Source: Owenia fusiformis (taxonomy: Eukaryota; Annelida; Polychaeta; Sabellida; Oweniidae). Taken from it: DNA of 64,000 nt. Position numbers and translations under genes: made by a program. Positions 48,801-57,911 of the stretch are shown piece by piece. The first letter of the stretch is position 1. Each line of letters begins with the position of its first letter. Where the stretch lies: NCBI GenBank assembly GCA_903813345.2, contig CAIIXF020000004.1:6159525-6223524 (forward strand), given 5' to 3'. The notes under the pieces were generated by a model. The model saw only the letters and a list, made by a program, of their open reading frames with translations. It ran no database searches and had not been told where the DNA came from.

Positions 48801-51800
48801 ATTTGACTTGAATTTTACAAAAAATCCTTCAAAATTGAGCTAGAAGCTTCAAGTCAAAAGCATTTTTAAAGCTCTTCTGCCGAAAGAACAATGGAAATGA
48901 CGTCTTGGATCTCCAGCTGTAATGGTTCTACTTTTATTGGTAAATGGGGGAGGGGGGGGGGGGGGTTGCCCCAATCACACCACCTGGCTATGCCTATGTT
49001 AGCTGTTGTATTCAGGTGAATATGCCATCCCCACTTTTCAGGTCTTTTCCAAAGTCTTGATTCTATCAGTTGTCATGATGATAGCTCTGGTGTATATGAA
49101 ATTTTCATCAAATAGAAACTAAAGAATCAGACGATGCATGGGGAATGTAGATTGACAGACTGATAAACCTGTTATGGTATGACTACCATAGCTGTTTTCG
49201 TGATTATTTTCTTGAAATAAGGTAAAATTGCTCAAGATGATTCCAAATTGGTATCTTGTCCTTTGACATTCACCATAAAAGTAGGTCAAAGCTGAAAACA
49301 AGGATTGATTTACATTCTATTTCTTTACACGTATAAAGTATGATCAAGAAATATTATGGGCAATTCTGAATCTGCGATGCCGTTGCTATGGTAACCAAGT
49401 AAATATGCCACGCCCGTTTTTAGGGTCTCTTTTCAGTGTTTGCCCCCCATCTCCACCATTATTGCTCAGATTTTGATGAAATTCAGACCAAATTGAAAGT
49501 AATAGATAATGCAATCAGGATATATTAAGTTGACAATTCTGAATCAACGATGGCGTTGCTATGGTAACAAAGTAAACATGCCCCACCCACTTTAAGGGGC
49601 TCTTTTCAGTGTTTGGCCCTTATCTTCTTCATTATTGCTCAGATTTAGATGAAATTTGCATCAAATCAAAGGAATAGATGGAGCAATCAGACAGTTAGTA
49701 AACTATGCAAATAGGATGATTTGCATATTGATTATGACGTCATAAATGTTTGTTCTTGCATATTTTATCTTAATCATGATGTATTAATCTCTGAAATTAT
49801 TGTCTTTAAAATAGTCAGTAATGCTTTTAACTAATTAATTAGTTTATTTCTTTAAGTTGAGTTTATAATTTTATTTCATTCATACTTGCATGGTCATAAA
49901 AACTGAATGAATCAAAGATGTAATGAAAGTGTCCAATTTATGCTGTTGCTATGGTTACAGCACGTAGCAAAACTATCTGATGTAAAAATAATTCTTTGGG
50001 AAATTTTACATTTTGACTAGCTGACTGACACATGTATTCTTTTTAAAATATGATGATAGAAAATAATCTTATAACTATAGAAAATTATTTAATTTGGATT
50101 GTGTTATGTTATGATGTCATAATGGCAATTATTAATCAGGGGTGCAGCCAGCGTTCAGTCAGGAGAGGGGGATTGCGATTGTGGCATAAGCAACCCAAAA
50201 ATGTTTTTAAGATTTGTTTTGAATTTTACAAAAATTGATGCACCTTCCTTCAAAACTGAGCTAGAAGCTTCAGGTCAAAATGATTTTAAAGCTCTTCTTC
50301 TATTTAATGGTTCTATTTTTTTTGTTTATGGGGGCGCACCCATCGCACCCCCTGGCAATGCCTAAGTTAATCCAATATGATGTTGCTATGGTAACTACCT
50401 TTTGTAGGTGAATATGCCATCCCCACTGTTCAGGGCTTTTTCAAAATTTCGCTTCTATCTTTGTCATGATTACAGCTTGAGTGTGTATGAACTATTCACC
50501 AAATTGAAGCTAAAGAATCAGACAATGCATGGATTATGTATATTGACTGACTGGCATACCCATCGTGGCATTAAGAGCTGCTAATGGTTTTGAAATCCGA
50601 AAATATGTTCAACGTCAATTTACATAAAAAATAATATCATTTTATGGTATAGGTCAATACTTTAGCCTGTTTCATCTTTTTAGGTCATGTAGACATAACT
50701 GTACCAATTTTGAACAGAATGGTTGGATGTCAGATTTCAAAACCAAAAGCATATCTTAAATCAGGGGCTTCCATACTCCAGGCCATACTTGTAAAGAAAT
50801 GGAATCAATCATAGTTTTAAGCTTTGACCTCATTTTATGGTGAATGTCAAAGGACAAGGTTCCAATTTGGAAATATTTTGAGCAATTTTACCTTATTTCA
50901 AGAGATAATCACAAAAAGCAGCTATGATACCATAACAGGTACTGAACTCCTGGTATTTTTCGCCTGCAATTTAGTTTCGTGCTGGATAAAAAAAGCGAAA
51001 ACTAATCTTTGCAAAATTGTCAATTAAATCCCAGTGATTTCTGAAATTTAGTATTACAATTTGTGTTTTGTAAAATGTTTGTCAAGTGTTTTAGGCGATT
51101 AATGGGATAGTTAGTACCAATGTCTGTTACAGAGGAATCATTTCGAGCAATTTTACCTTATTTCAAAAAAATAATCACAAAAATCAGCTATGATACCATG
51201 ACAGGTAATTAGTATGCCAGTCAGCCAATCTACATTATTCATGTATTGTCTAATTCACCTAGCATATTCACCTAATGGTTACCATAGCAACATCAAGTTG
51301 GATTAACGTAGGCAGTGCTTAGGGGGGGGGGGGGAGGGGGTGCGCTGGGCTCACATACCCCCTCATATCCGATACAAATAGAACCATTAGATAAAAGAAG
51401 GCTTTCGACTTGAAGCTTTTTGCTAAATTTTGAAGGAAGTTGGATCAATTTTTGTAAAATTCAAAACCTATCTTATAAATACTTTCTGGTTGCCTGTGCC
51501 ACGGTCGCAGGCCCCCTTCTGACTGAAAGCTGGCTGCGCCCCTAATTAAAAATTGCCATTATGACATCATAATATAACACAATCCAAATTTAATTACTAT
51601 GGTTATTAGATTATTTTCTGTCAAATTTTAAAAAGAATACATGTCAGTCAACTGGTCAAAATGTAACATTTCCTAAAGAATTCTTGTTTACAGCAGATGG
51701 TTTTGTTGCATGCTGTCACCAAAGCAACAGTGTGAATTGGACACTTCCATTATATTTATTCAGCTATTATGATAATACATGTGTAAATGGAATAAACTAA

Positions 51801-54800
51801 TAAACTCAACCAAAAGAAATAAACAAGACTAGTTAAAAACATTATACGGACCATTTTAAAGACAATAATTTACCAGATCTATACATTATGATTAAAATAA
51901 AATATGCAAGAACAAACAGTTATGACGTCATAGTTGATATGCAAATCACCATATTTGCATATATTAAAAACTGTCTGATTGCCCCATCTATTACCTTTCA
52001 TTTGGTGCAAATTTCATCTTAATCTGAGCAATAATGACCAAGTTATGGGCCAAACACTGAAAATAGCTCCGAAAAGTGGGCGTGACATATTTACTTTGTT
52101 ACCATAGCAACGCCATATCGGATCCAGAATTGCCAACTTAATACTTCCTGATTGCATTATCCATTAGCTTCCATTTGGTGTAAATTTCATCTAAATCTGA
52201 ACAAAAATGACAGAGATAGGGGCCATACACTGAAAAGAGCCCCTAAAAGTGGGCGTGGCATATTTACCTGGTTACCATAGCAACGCCGTCGCGGATTCAG
52301 AATTGCCAACATCATTTTTCTAAGTAAGTATCACGTATAGTTCATGAAAATATATGTCGCTTAGCTCGCCTCTAAAAAGGACACGGAATGACCTTTGCTC
52401 CCATACTAGTGTATTATATACAGCAATTAGATTCATATTAAAGTATATCCACTGCGTTGCCAAAATACAATCCATGGTCGTATATAAGACTGTCTTGAAC
52501 ATTTAAACAAATTGTAATCGATACACTACACTATATAAACATGTACCAAAGCCAAAGGAGAGTTTAACAATTTATTGGTAAAATCATAAAAATATAATTT
52601 CAATTATGACGTGTTCAAAAGATGGCATTTAAGTATTAGTAACCTATTTTATAGTCTATTGAACAGACAATAAAACGGACCAGACAATACGAAGGTAATT
52701 AAAGGTAAAATAAATAACTATAATTATATAAAGTGATTAACATTTAAAAGGAATCGTTAGTTTTAGAATCGTGTTTTTTTTGTAACAGCCACGTGTATAA
52801 TTCAGCATTAGATATACTGTATGTCAATGCTACAATGCCAAAGCAAATACAAATTGTCAATCGTGCCTCTTTATTGTCATAGACAATCAATTATCGTCAT
52901 AGACAATCAATAATCATTTTGTCCAACCTACTTATGCCAAATCAAGTATGAAAAACACCGTGTGATTGGTCTGGACCTTAGGTCTAACCTAAAATGTTAG
53001 ATAATCGTTGAACACCGGCACCAAATATGAAAAATCCTTTCTTTTCGCAAGTCAGATGTTGGAGACATGGACAAACACCCATATAAACCTGATGTCCCTC
53101 TTTAAGATCTCTCCCTACAAAGCAGCCTGAAAGTAGAGTACATGCACATGCGTATATTCTAATTTAACATGCCTTTATGTGTTTAGTTCATGCCATTTTG
53201 AAGAAAAGTGTCTGACGTGGTTGTATAATGCAATACATATACTATACATGCGCACATGCATCCGGGACATGCAATAACTATATCTTATGATGTGCTTTGG
53301 GATCTGCAAAATACGCATGCAATTTTATTCAATACAATGTACATGGAAACATGCAATACTCTGTGTATATCTCATATAGTTTTTACGGGTGAAGGAAACG
53401 TGCATGGTAGAAGGCTCAAGAGGGGTCAATTATAGAAGTTTAAACCAAATATACACTTTATAGTTATACCAAAGGTGTATCCATCCACATGCAGTTTCGT
53501 GACATTTCGTCTCGAACCGTAGGGCTGCGAATATCTTAAACGAAATGACCGCCAACATGCAATGCCGTGCTTTTTCGCGTTAAGATGTAGAACTGTGATG
53601 TCCTGAACTACACGTAAGAACGCCGACATGCAGGTTATTCGTGATGCTTTGGCCATAAGAGTGCCAACGCACAGTTCTTACATTATAAGTCGTTAGACGT
53701 TGAGTTTCTAAACTACAAAAAGCATCCGCATGCAGTACTTATTAAATCTCAGGATTTTGACGTCATAAACTAAAACAGCATTCACCCACATGCAGTTTTT
53801 TATGTTAAGTTATAGTACAGCATCGTGCTAAATAAGAAAAATGACCACGTGCAATTGTATTTTCAGATTGTGACATCCAAACCTGAAAGAGCGCACACCT
53901 GCTACTCTACATTAAGTCAGTGTCAATGAAGCGTTGTGTTTTGAGTACTCTTTGTGAAGGTTGTAATTCTGAGGATGTCTCTTATACGATTCATCAGTAA
54001 AGAACAATGAATATATTAAAACTGACAAAACTAACACTACAATGACTTAATGCAAGCATAACCAATTTTGTTATTGATGGACGCACGGACTCACCAAACC
54101 TTCCTTTGGTTATAGGGTTAAACCCGATCGGGATTCCTACCCCGATTGGTAGCGAAGCACTCACGTCATCGCATATAAGGTCACGCATACATGGACAATA
54201 CTGGTCATACGAGGCACGGTTGTTGCGAATATTCGCTGATTTCAAACAAACTGGAATTTGTATAACTCTAACAATTGTAACTAAAATTTTATGTAAAACC
54301 AAGTTTCTTTAATGCAAAAGATAAACTGGTATTTGATAGTCTATGGCAAAACGTACTCATAAGTAGAGGTAAAATAGACTTACCCGACCATCACAAGTTA
54401 TAAACAAGGAATATATTCAATTGGGTATCGCAATGCATAAACTGTATAGTCATTTATCCTGCAATGTAATGCTTCTTTATTTTATCGACTTATATACCAC
54501 GTGTTTTAATGTCGACATACCTTGACGTTCTTTTGATAATTCCGTGCACTTTCCCACCGCTTTTCTGTCCTGCCTTGGGTTTTTAGAAAGATATGGCAAC
54601 TTCACCCCAAATACTCTGAGGCAACATTGTGTCTGACCACAGTCGTTAGTATTCACACAAAACTGAGGCTTACATAAACCTAAAATATTGTTTTTCTTTA
54701 TTTCCAATGTCTTTCAATGTTATAAAATCATTATGGAATAAATGTACCATGGCTCCAGGCATGATTGTATCACCGTACGATTGATCATATTTTAATTTGT

Positions 54801-57800
54801 TAAGGTTTGAAATTGGGGTTTGGTTTACACACAAACTCTTTGCGCTCGGTATAGCTGCATATTTCCTTTGTGTGTTAAGAATTGCATCGTCGATGGTCTT
54901 TCCTTTGTATTAAATTTTGAATTTTTAAAAATTTGAGCGAAGTCTAGCAGCTCAATTTAGACCAGGTATTTTGCCACTTAGGCTAGAGATAGGCAGATTT
55001 AAGGACGAACATGTGGAAGAAAGATTATGTACACTATGTAACGATAAATCAGTTGAAACAGAAATACATTTTCTATTCCATTGTAATAGATATGATGATC
55101 TGAGAAAAACATATTTTGATGAGGTAGATTTTAAAGATTTGGATAATGAAGGTAGCAAAATTGAATTTCTTTTTAGGGAACATACCTGTAAAATTGTTAA
55201 ATTTATTAAGATGGCTTTTGTGCGGAGAAGGCAATTCATCTACAACCTGTGATATTGATTTTCGTGTATTAATTTTGTATTTCCTATTGTTAACAGTGGT
55301 TAATAAGCCCAAGGTGGGCTGGGTAAAATTGTAATTAATTTTTTATATTTTATAATTGAATTGTAAGACCGACCACTATAAATAAATAAATAAACTAAAC
55401 TAACTGTATTGTTGTTTTTTACGTATTTGAATTATTGAAGAATATCAACTTAATACATTTTATGAAACGAGCCGTGTTCAAAAATGAAGATTATGATGCT
55501 AAGTACAGGGAAAATAATACACGTGGTAACATACCTATTCCTGATTTAAGTTTCTTCTTTCCAATATAAAAGAATCTTCTTTCAGTAGCGCCGACACTTT
55601 CACATGTATAGCCCTTCCCACAAGGGCAATCATACGCAATGTTGCGTTCAAGACGCTTTGATTGGTCAAGAAGGCACTCTAAAATATAAGAGATATAGAA
55701 ATCAAAATGAGGTTTATGTTGTTCTGTTTGGTGTGTTAATGTTTGATCATTTTACCTATTTTTTAACACCCTGCAATATGATTATTTTTACCTTTTCAAT
55801 ACAACTTGATTTTAGGTGTTGTTACCTATGTTATTTTATTGCCCATTTATTTTTAAAATACTTTATAGCATTTAATAACATTTTATAGATGGCAGTAATA
55901 CTACACTGACATCTAATATCATTGTTGCAGCAGAGTTTAAACATATTGATATGATTGATTGATATCATTGATGATATGCCAATACATCTGTCAAAATATG
56001 TATGATATAATATGGGATTGTGTAAAATGGTAGAAGGTCCTATCAAATTATGGTCATACTCTCCATTGATTTATATATGGTGACCTAAATCAGGTTATGT
56101 CTCTGCCTAAATACAACTCTTTCTTTTATTATCTTACACACAATCAGGGCCAGTAAGGGCCGTTTAGAAAGGGGACCATAATCCCCAGGGGACCATCATT
56201 GCCTTCACAAACGGACTATATTTGTTTGTAGAAAATATTTTAATTTTTAATATGAAAGCAAATTAAAAATAAATATTCTAAAATCTATCGAAATTGATTT
56301 AAATCCTTATTTACCTTCATTTAGAAACTTTAGGCGTTTACATATCCCCTGTGTTTTATTGAACGATTGTTTTTGTGTTTTTGCTTCTGATCTATCGAAG
56401 ACGCAGCATTCATCACACCAGCATTCGTTTTTGGAAGTACAAGGCAAGCCTACTCGAGTTTCTGCACGCATCTTTACATTAAATATAAATTCATAATAAC
56501 AAACAAATCGATCAATTGTCAAACGTACAGGCACAATTATAACAGATATACAAAACTGCATTGAAAATGGTACTATGAAAGGTAAACCTTTTTAGATTTC
56601 TGAATACATAACTGTTTCAAAGTTGTCTATATTTTATACGAGCGGCCATATACTTTCTAAACGACATGAGTGGATCTTGTTTGTACATAATAGGAGGTTA
56701 AGCTATACGTTTCTAAGAGAACGTGCACGAGAAAGGTATAACATTATTGTTCTCTAGGGGTTTCAGTTTTTCCCTTCATAGTATTTATAGTTGCCCGATT
56801 GAGTATAAAGCTATAAGCTGAATAGAAAAAATTGAGAGGGAGAGGGTAATTTCCATGGGTCATTATGTTACACGTTAACGTACAAATCCTATTAAATACG
56901 TCTAGCTTAACATCCATTTAACCAACATTGTCGTCGTCTCGATATGACATTTGGTTGATTTCAAAGTGAATATATTCAGTATAATCAGTCTTAGGAAAGT
57001 TAAATAAATCAATAATGCCTGATCGTATGACCTGATTAGTGACCAATTACTATGATAAATAATCTTTTGTTAAATGTAAGTATTGTTTTCAAATGTCAGT
57101 TTATGTGAATGATTCGTATATTGAGTAGTCTATGCTGTTCAATGTCAAATATTCAAACATCCTTATGATGAATGATATTGTATTTATGAACAACGGTGAC
57201 GGCTTTGCGAAATCAGGTGGACAGCTGAGACAAAGTGCTAACACACTTGGGTCGGGGCAGTCTACGCGAGGTTCTGCGCGCGCATGCGCAAGGATGAAAG
57301 TACTGCATTCCCATGATTCAGATTGATTTTCTGCGATTTGTACGGTTTACGCCACATGTCAACTAATTCGGGGCTAGTTGATATCCTGTCATTACATTTC
57401 TTTTGGATGCATACCTTTTTACACCAAACGACAAGATTTCCATGTATAAGGTGCATTATGGTTAGGGACTTCTGTGAAATATTAAACGTAAGAAGGCATC
57501 TAATTAAAAATATATTCAGTTAGGTTATTTATTACGCACGCGATTGAATAATTCAACTGAACAAATTGCTGGATTCAATGAGCGAAAAACTGAAACAATC
57601 CTTCTTTCTTATTTCCTCTTCAATAATGCATTGTCTAAGTTTTAAATAACTGACAACTTCTTTCCTTACCGTTCATGCGCCGGTGCAAGCCAGTGCCTTA
57701 CTCATTTGAATGTGACATATATTATCCGATACCTGTGTATATAGTAACATAAACAACATCAGTAACAAAATAACAAGTCTTAAAATATGTTATCGTTTAA

Positions 57801-57889
57801 CTTAAACTCATTAAAATAGGCAAAAGTATTCATATACTTACGCATAGCATAGCTAAGAATAAAGCAATGGAAATGCATGTTAAACCCAT
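45726..57889 (-). CDS. Gene span: secreted protein with three tandem prokineticin/astakine/colipase-like modules
   Basis: The span covers eight coding exons (57842-57889, 56315-56471, 55535-55678, 54521-54679, 54095-54250, 47526-47666, 46997-47092, 45726-45853). Joined, they are 1029 nt, giving 342 residues and one stop. Intron 1 is phase 0 and all six others are phase 1. After a signal peptide, three modules each show C-x5-C-x4-CC, a Cys after 18-24 residues, another Cys (x9 in modules 1 and 2, x5 in 3), CPC-x5/6-C and a closing Cys. That spacing, especially C-x5-C-x4-CC, C-x9-C and CPC-x5-C, matches what I recall of prokineticins and astakines (colipase-like fold): small secreted ligands usually with one module. 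Module 1 has an extra Cys (ECWCDECC). A charged tail (SEEEKEQRRLEEERKK) ends the protein. The role is probably extracellular signalling or binding. The exon structure is well supported; the family assignment is an inference from spacing. Confidence 0.78.
46115..46930. mobile_element. 816-bp TIR element in intron 7, with an extra internal right end
   Basis: CTAACCCCCCTATCACACCA with AACTAGTTCT at the left is the inverse of AGAACTAGTTTGGTGTGATA with GTAGGGTTAG at the right. A second right terminus, CAACTTGTTTGGTGTGATAG, ends at 46534, so the element looks like one and a half units. The interior is an unusual degenerate string of CGTTC/AGTTC/CGTCC words about every 10 bp, more GC-rich than the surroundings. 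It encodes nothing recognisable. Confidence 0.8.
46997..47092 (-). CDS. Exon 7 (B type): CPC box of module 3
   Basis: Acceptor CCTCTTCAAG|AGACT, donor CTTG|GTAAGT (46991-46996). 96 nt, phase 1 at both sides. It encodes KPMFIDCPCKEQQYTCRPQ and an N-I-T glycosylation sequon. It is shorter than exons 3 and 5: the spacer between CPC and the next Cys is six residues, not five, and the Cys that begins the other B exons is absent and is supplied by exon 6. Confidence 0.82.
47526..47666 (-). CDS. Exon 6 (A type): first half of module 3
   Basis: Acceptor AAATTATAG|GGGAG, donor GAAG|GTACAC (a weak but standard GT). 141 nt, phase 1-1. It encodes GECKRYTCAKQRDCAKDECC and ends FGTCRQLGKCGE. The first Cys (GEC) is at the position expected for the closing Cys of module 2. 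The following C-x5-C-x4-CC is exact. Confidence 0.82.
47845..52412. mobile_element. Giant 4.5-kb inverted-repeat element in intron 5
   Basis: The left end GTGTGGGAGCAAAAG with TTCCGTGTCCTTTTTAGAGG and GAGCTAAGCGACATAT is inverted at the right (ATATGTCGCTTAGCTCGCC, then AAAAGGACACGGAATG, then TTTGCTCCCATAC). The left half holds two direct copies of a 1.2-1.4 kb unit (about 47955-49320 and 49355-50540). The right half (about 50766-52330) is one inverted copy. Each unit contains repeats around GTTGCTATGGTAAC, TGACGTCATAA and a G-rich sub-element (GGGGCGCAACCAGC...GGCTATGCCT). No ORF with a transposase motif is present. Confidence 0.85.
52413..53259. other. Intron 5, unassigned part
   Basis: No exon-like cysteine motif was found here. 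A short direct duplication, ATAGACAATCAATAATC-like (52875-52912), is the only structure seen. Confidence 0.4.
53260..53860. repeat. Decayed tandem array with CACATGCAGT motif
   Basis: Variants of CCACATGCAGTT recur at about 53310, 53487, 53552, 53622, 53728, 53785 and 53845, with GTGACAT/GTGATGT and CTAAACTA-type sequence between them. The spacing is 55-70 bp. This looks like an old minisatellite eroded by mutation. No coding exon is visible. Confidence 0.5.
54095..54250 (-). CDS. Exon 5 (B type): second half of module 2
   Basis: Acceptor AATTCCAG|TTTGT, donor TTTG|GTGAGT (54089-54094). 156 nt, phase 1-1. It encodes VCLKSANIRNNR, then SYDQYCPCMRDLICDD, then a glycine/proline/isoleucine-rich linker LPIGVGIPIGFNP up to KGRFG. 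The CPC-x5-C is exact. The next Cys comes from exon 6. Confidence 0.85.
54521..54679 (-). CDS. Exon 4 (A type): first half of module 2
   Basis: Acceptor AATATTTTAG|GTTTATG, donor CAAG|GTATGT. 159 nt, phase 1-1. It encodes GLCKPQFCVNTNDCGQTQCC, then LRVFGVKLPYLSKNPRQ, then VGKCTELSKERQ. GLC closes module 1. C-x5-C-x4-CC is exact, and the spacing of nine residues from KC to the next Cys (in exon 5) equals that recalled for prokineticins. Confidence 0.85.
54930..55396 (+). mobile_element. 5'-truncated LINE, 3' end of ORF2 and tail (intron 3)
   Basis: The plus strand reads RSLAAQFRPGILPLRLEIGR into FKDEHVEERLC, then a C-x2-C...H-x4-C zinc-binding motif (CTLCNDKSVETEIHFLFHC), then YDDLRKTYFDE. 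This is the usual carboxy-terminal end of many invertebrate non-LTR retrotransposon reverse transcriptases. It ends in a stop, a short 3' UTR with a GCCCAAGGTGGGC hairpin and an (AAAT)n-like tail at 55379-55396. It runs antisense to the host gene. The 5' truncation is typical of LINE insertion. Confidence 0.8.
55535..55678 (-). CDS. Exon 3 (B type): second half of module 1
   Basis: Acceptor TATATTTTAG|AGTGC, donor AATAG|GTATGT (55529-55534). 144 nt, phase 1-1. It encodes ECLLDQSKRLERNIAYDCPC, then GKGYTCESVGATERR and a basic end (GKKKLKSGI). CPC-x5-C is exact. Confidence 0.85.
   Translation of the reverse strand, partial: SAFLTNQSVLNATLRMIALVGRAIHVKVSALLKEDSFILERRNLNQE
56021..56213. mobile_element. 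Palindromic-end MITE, family 4, copy 1 (intron 2)
   Basis: The reverse complement matches the tandem pair at 60712-61048: GGACCATAATCCCCAGGGGACCAT, GGCCAGTAAGGGCC, CAACTCTTTC..TTATTATC, GGTCACCATATAAATC-like, and TAGGACCTTCTACC. Its terminal TGTAAAA/TTCACA is weakly inverted. Confidence 0.7.
56315..56471 (-). CDS. Exon 2 (A type): first half of module 1
   Basis: The phase-0 join to exon 1 needs the acceptor TAATGTAAAG|ATGCGTG, whose pyrimidine tract is weak. The alternative GCGTGCAG|AAACT would leave a phase-1 start that does not fit exon 1. Donor GAAG|GTAAAT. It encodes MRAETRVGLPCTSKNEC then WCDECCVFDRSEA and GICKRLKFLNE. C-x5-C-x4-CC is exact, with an additional Cys (W-C-D) that could make an unpaired thiol or an extra bridge. 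Confidence 0.75.
57279..57290. promoter_or_regulatory. NRF-1-like palindrome in intron 1
   Basis: CGCGCATGCGCA matches the NRF-1 consensus YGCGCAYGCGCR and lies in a short CpG-richer patch (57235-57300) of otherwise AT-rich DNA. It could mark an alternative promoter or an enhancer. No transcript evidence is available. Confidence 0.35.
57842..57889 (-). CDS. Exon 1: signal peptide of the three-module gene
   Basis: ATG at 57889 followed by MGLTCISIALFLAMLC and the donor TATGC|GTAAGT, phase 0. The hydrophobic core is that of a signal peptide. An in-frame ATG at 57934 would add 15 residues, but it lies upstream of the start site predicted from the TATA box and would bury the signal peptide, so the inner ATG is preferred. 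Confidence 0.72.
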
Positions 57890-57911
57890 CACTCTTGTCC
57901 CAGCAAACAGT

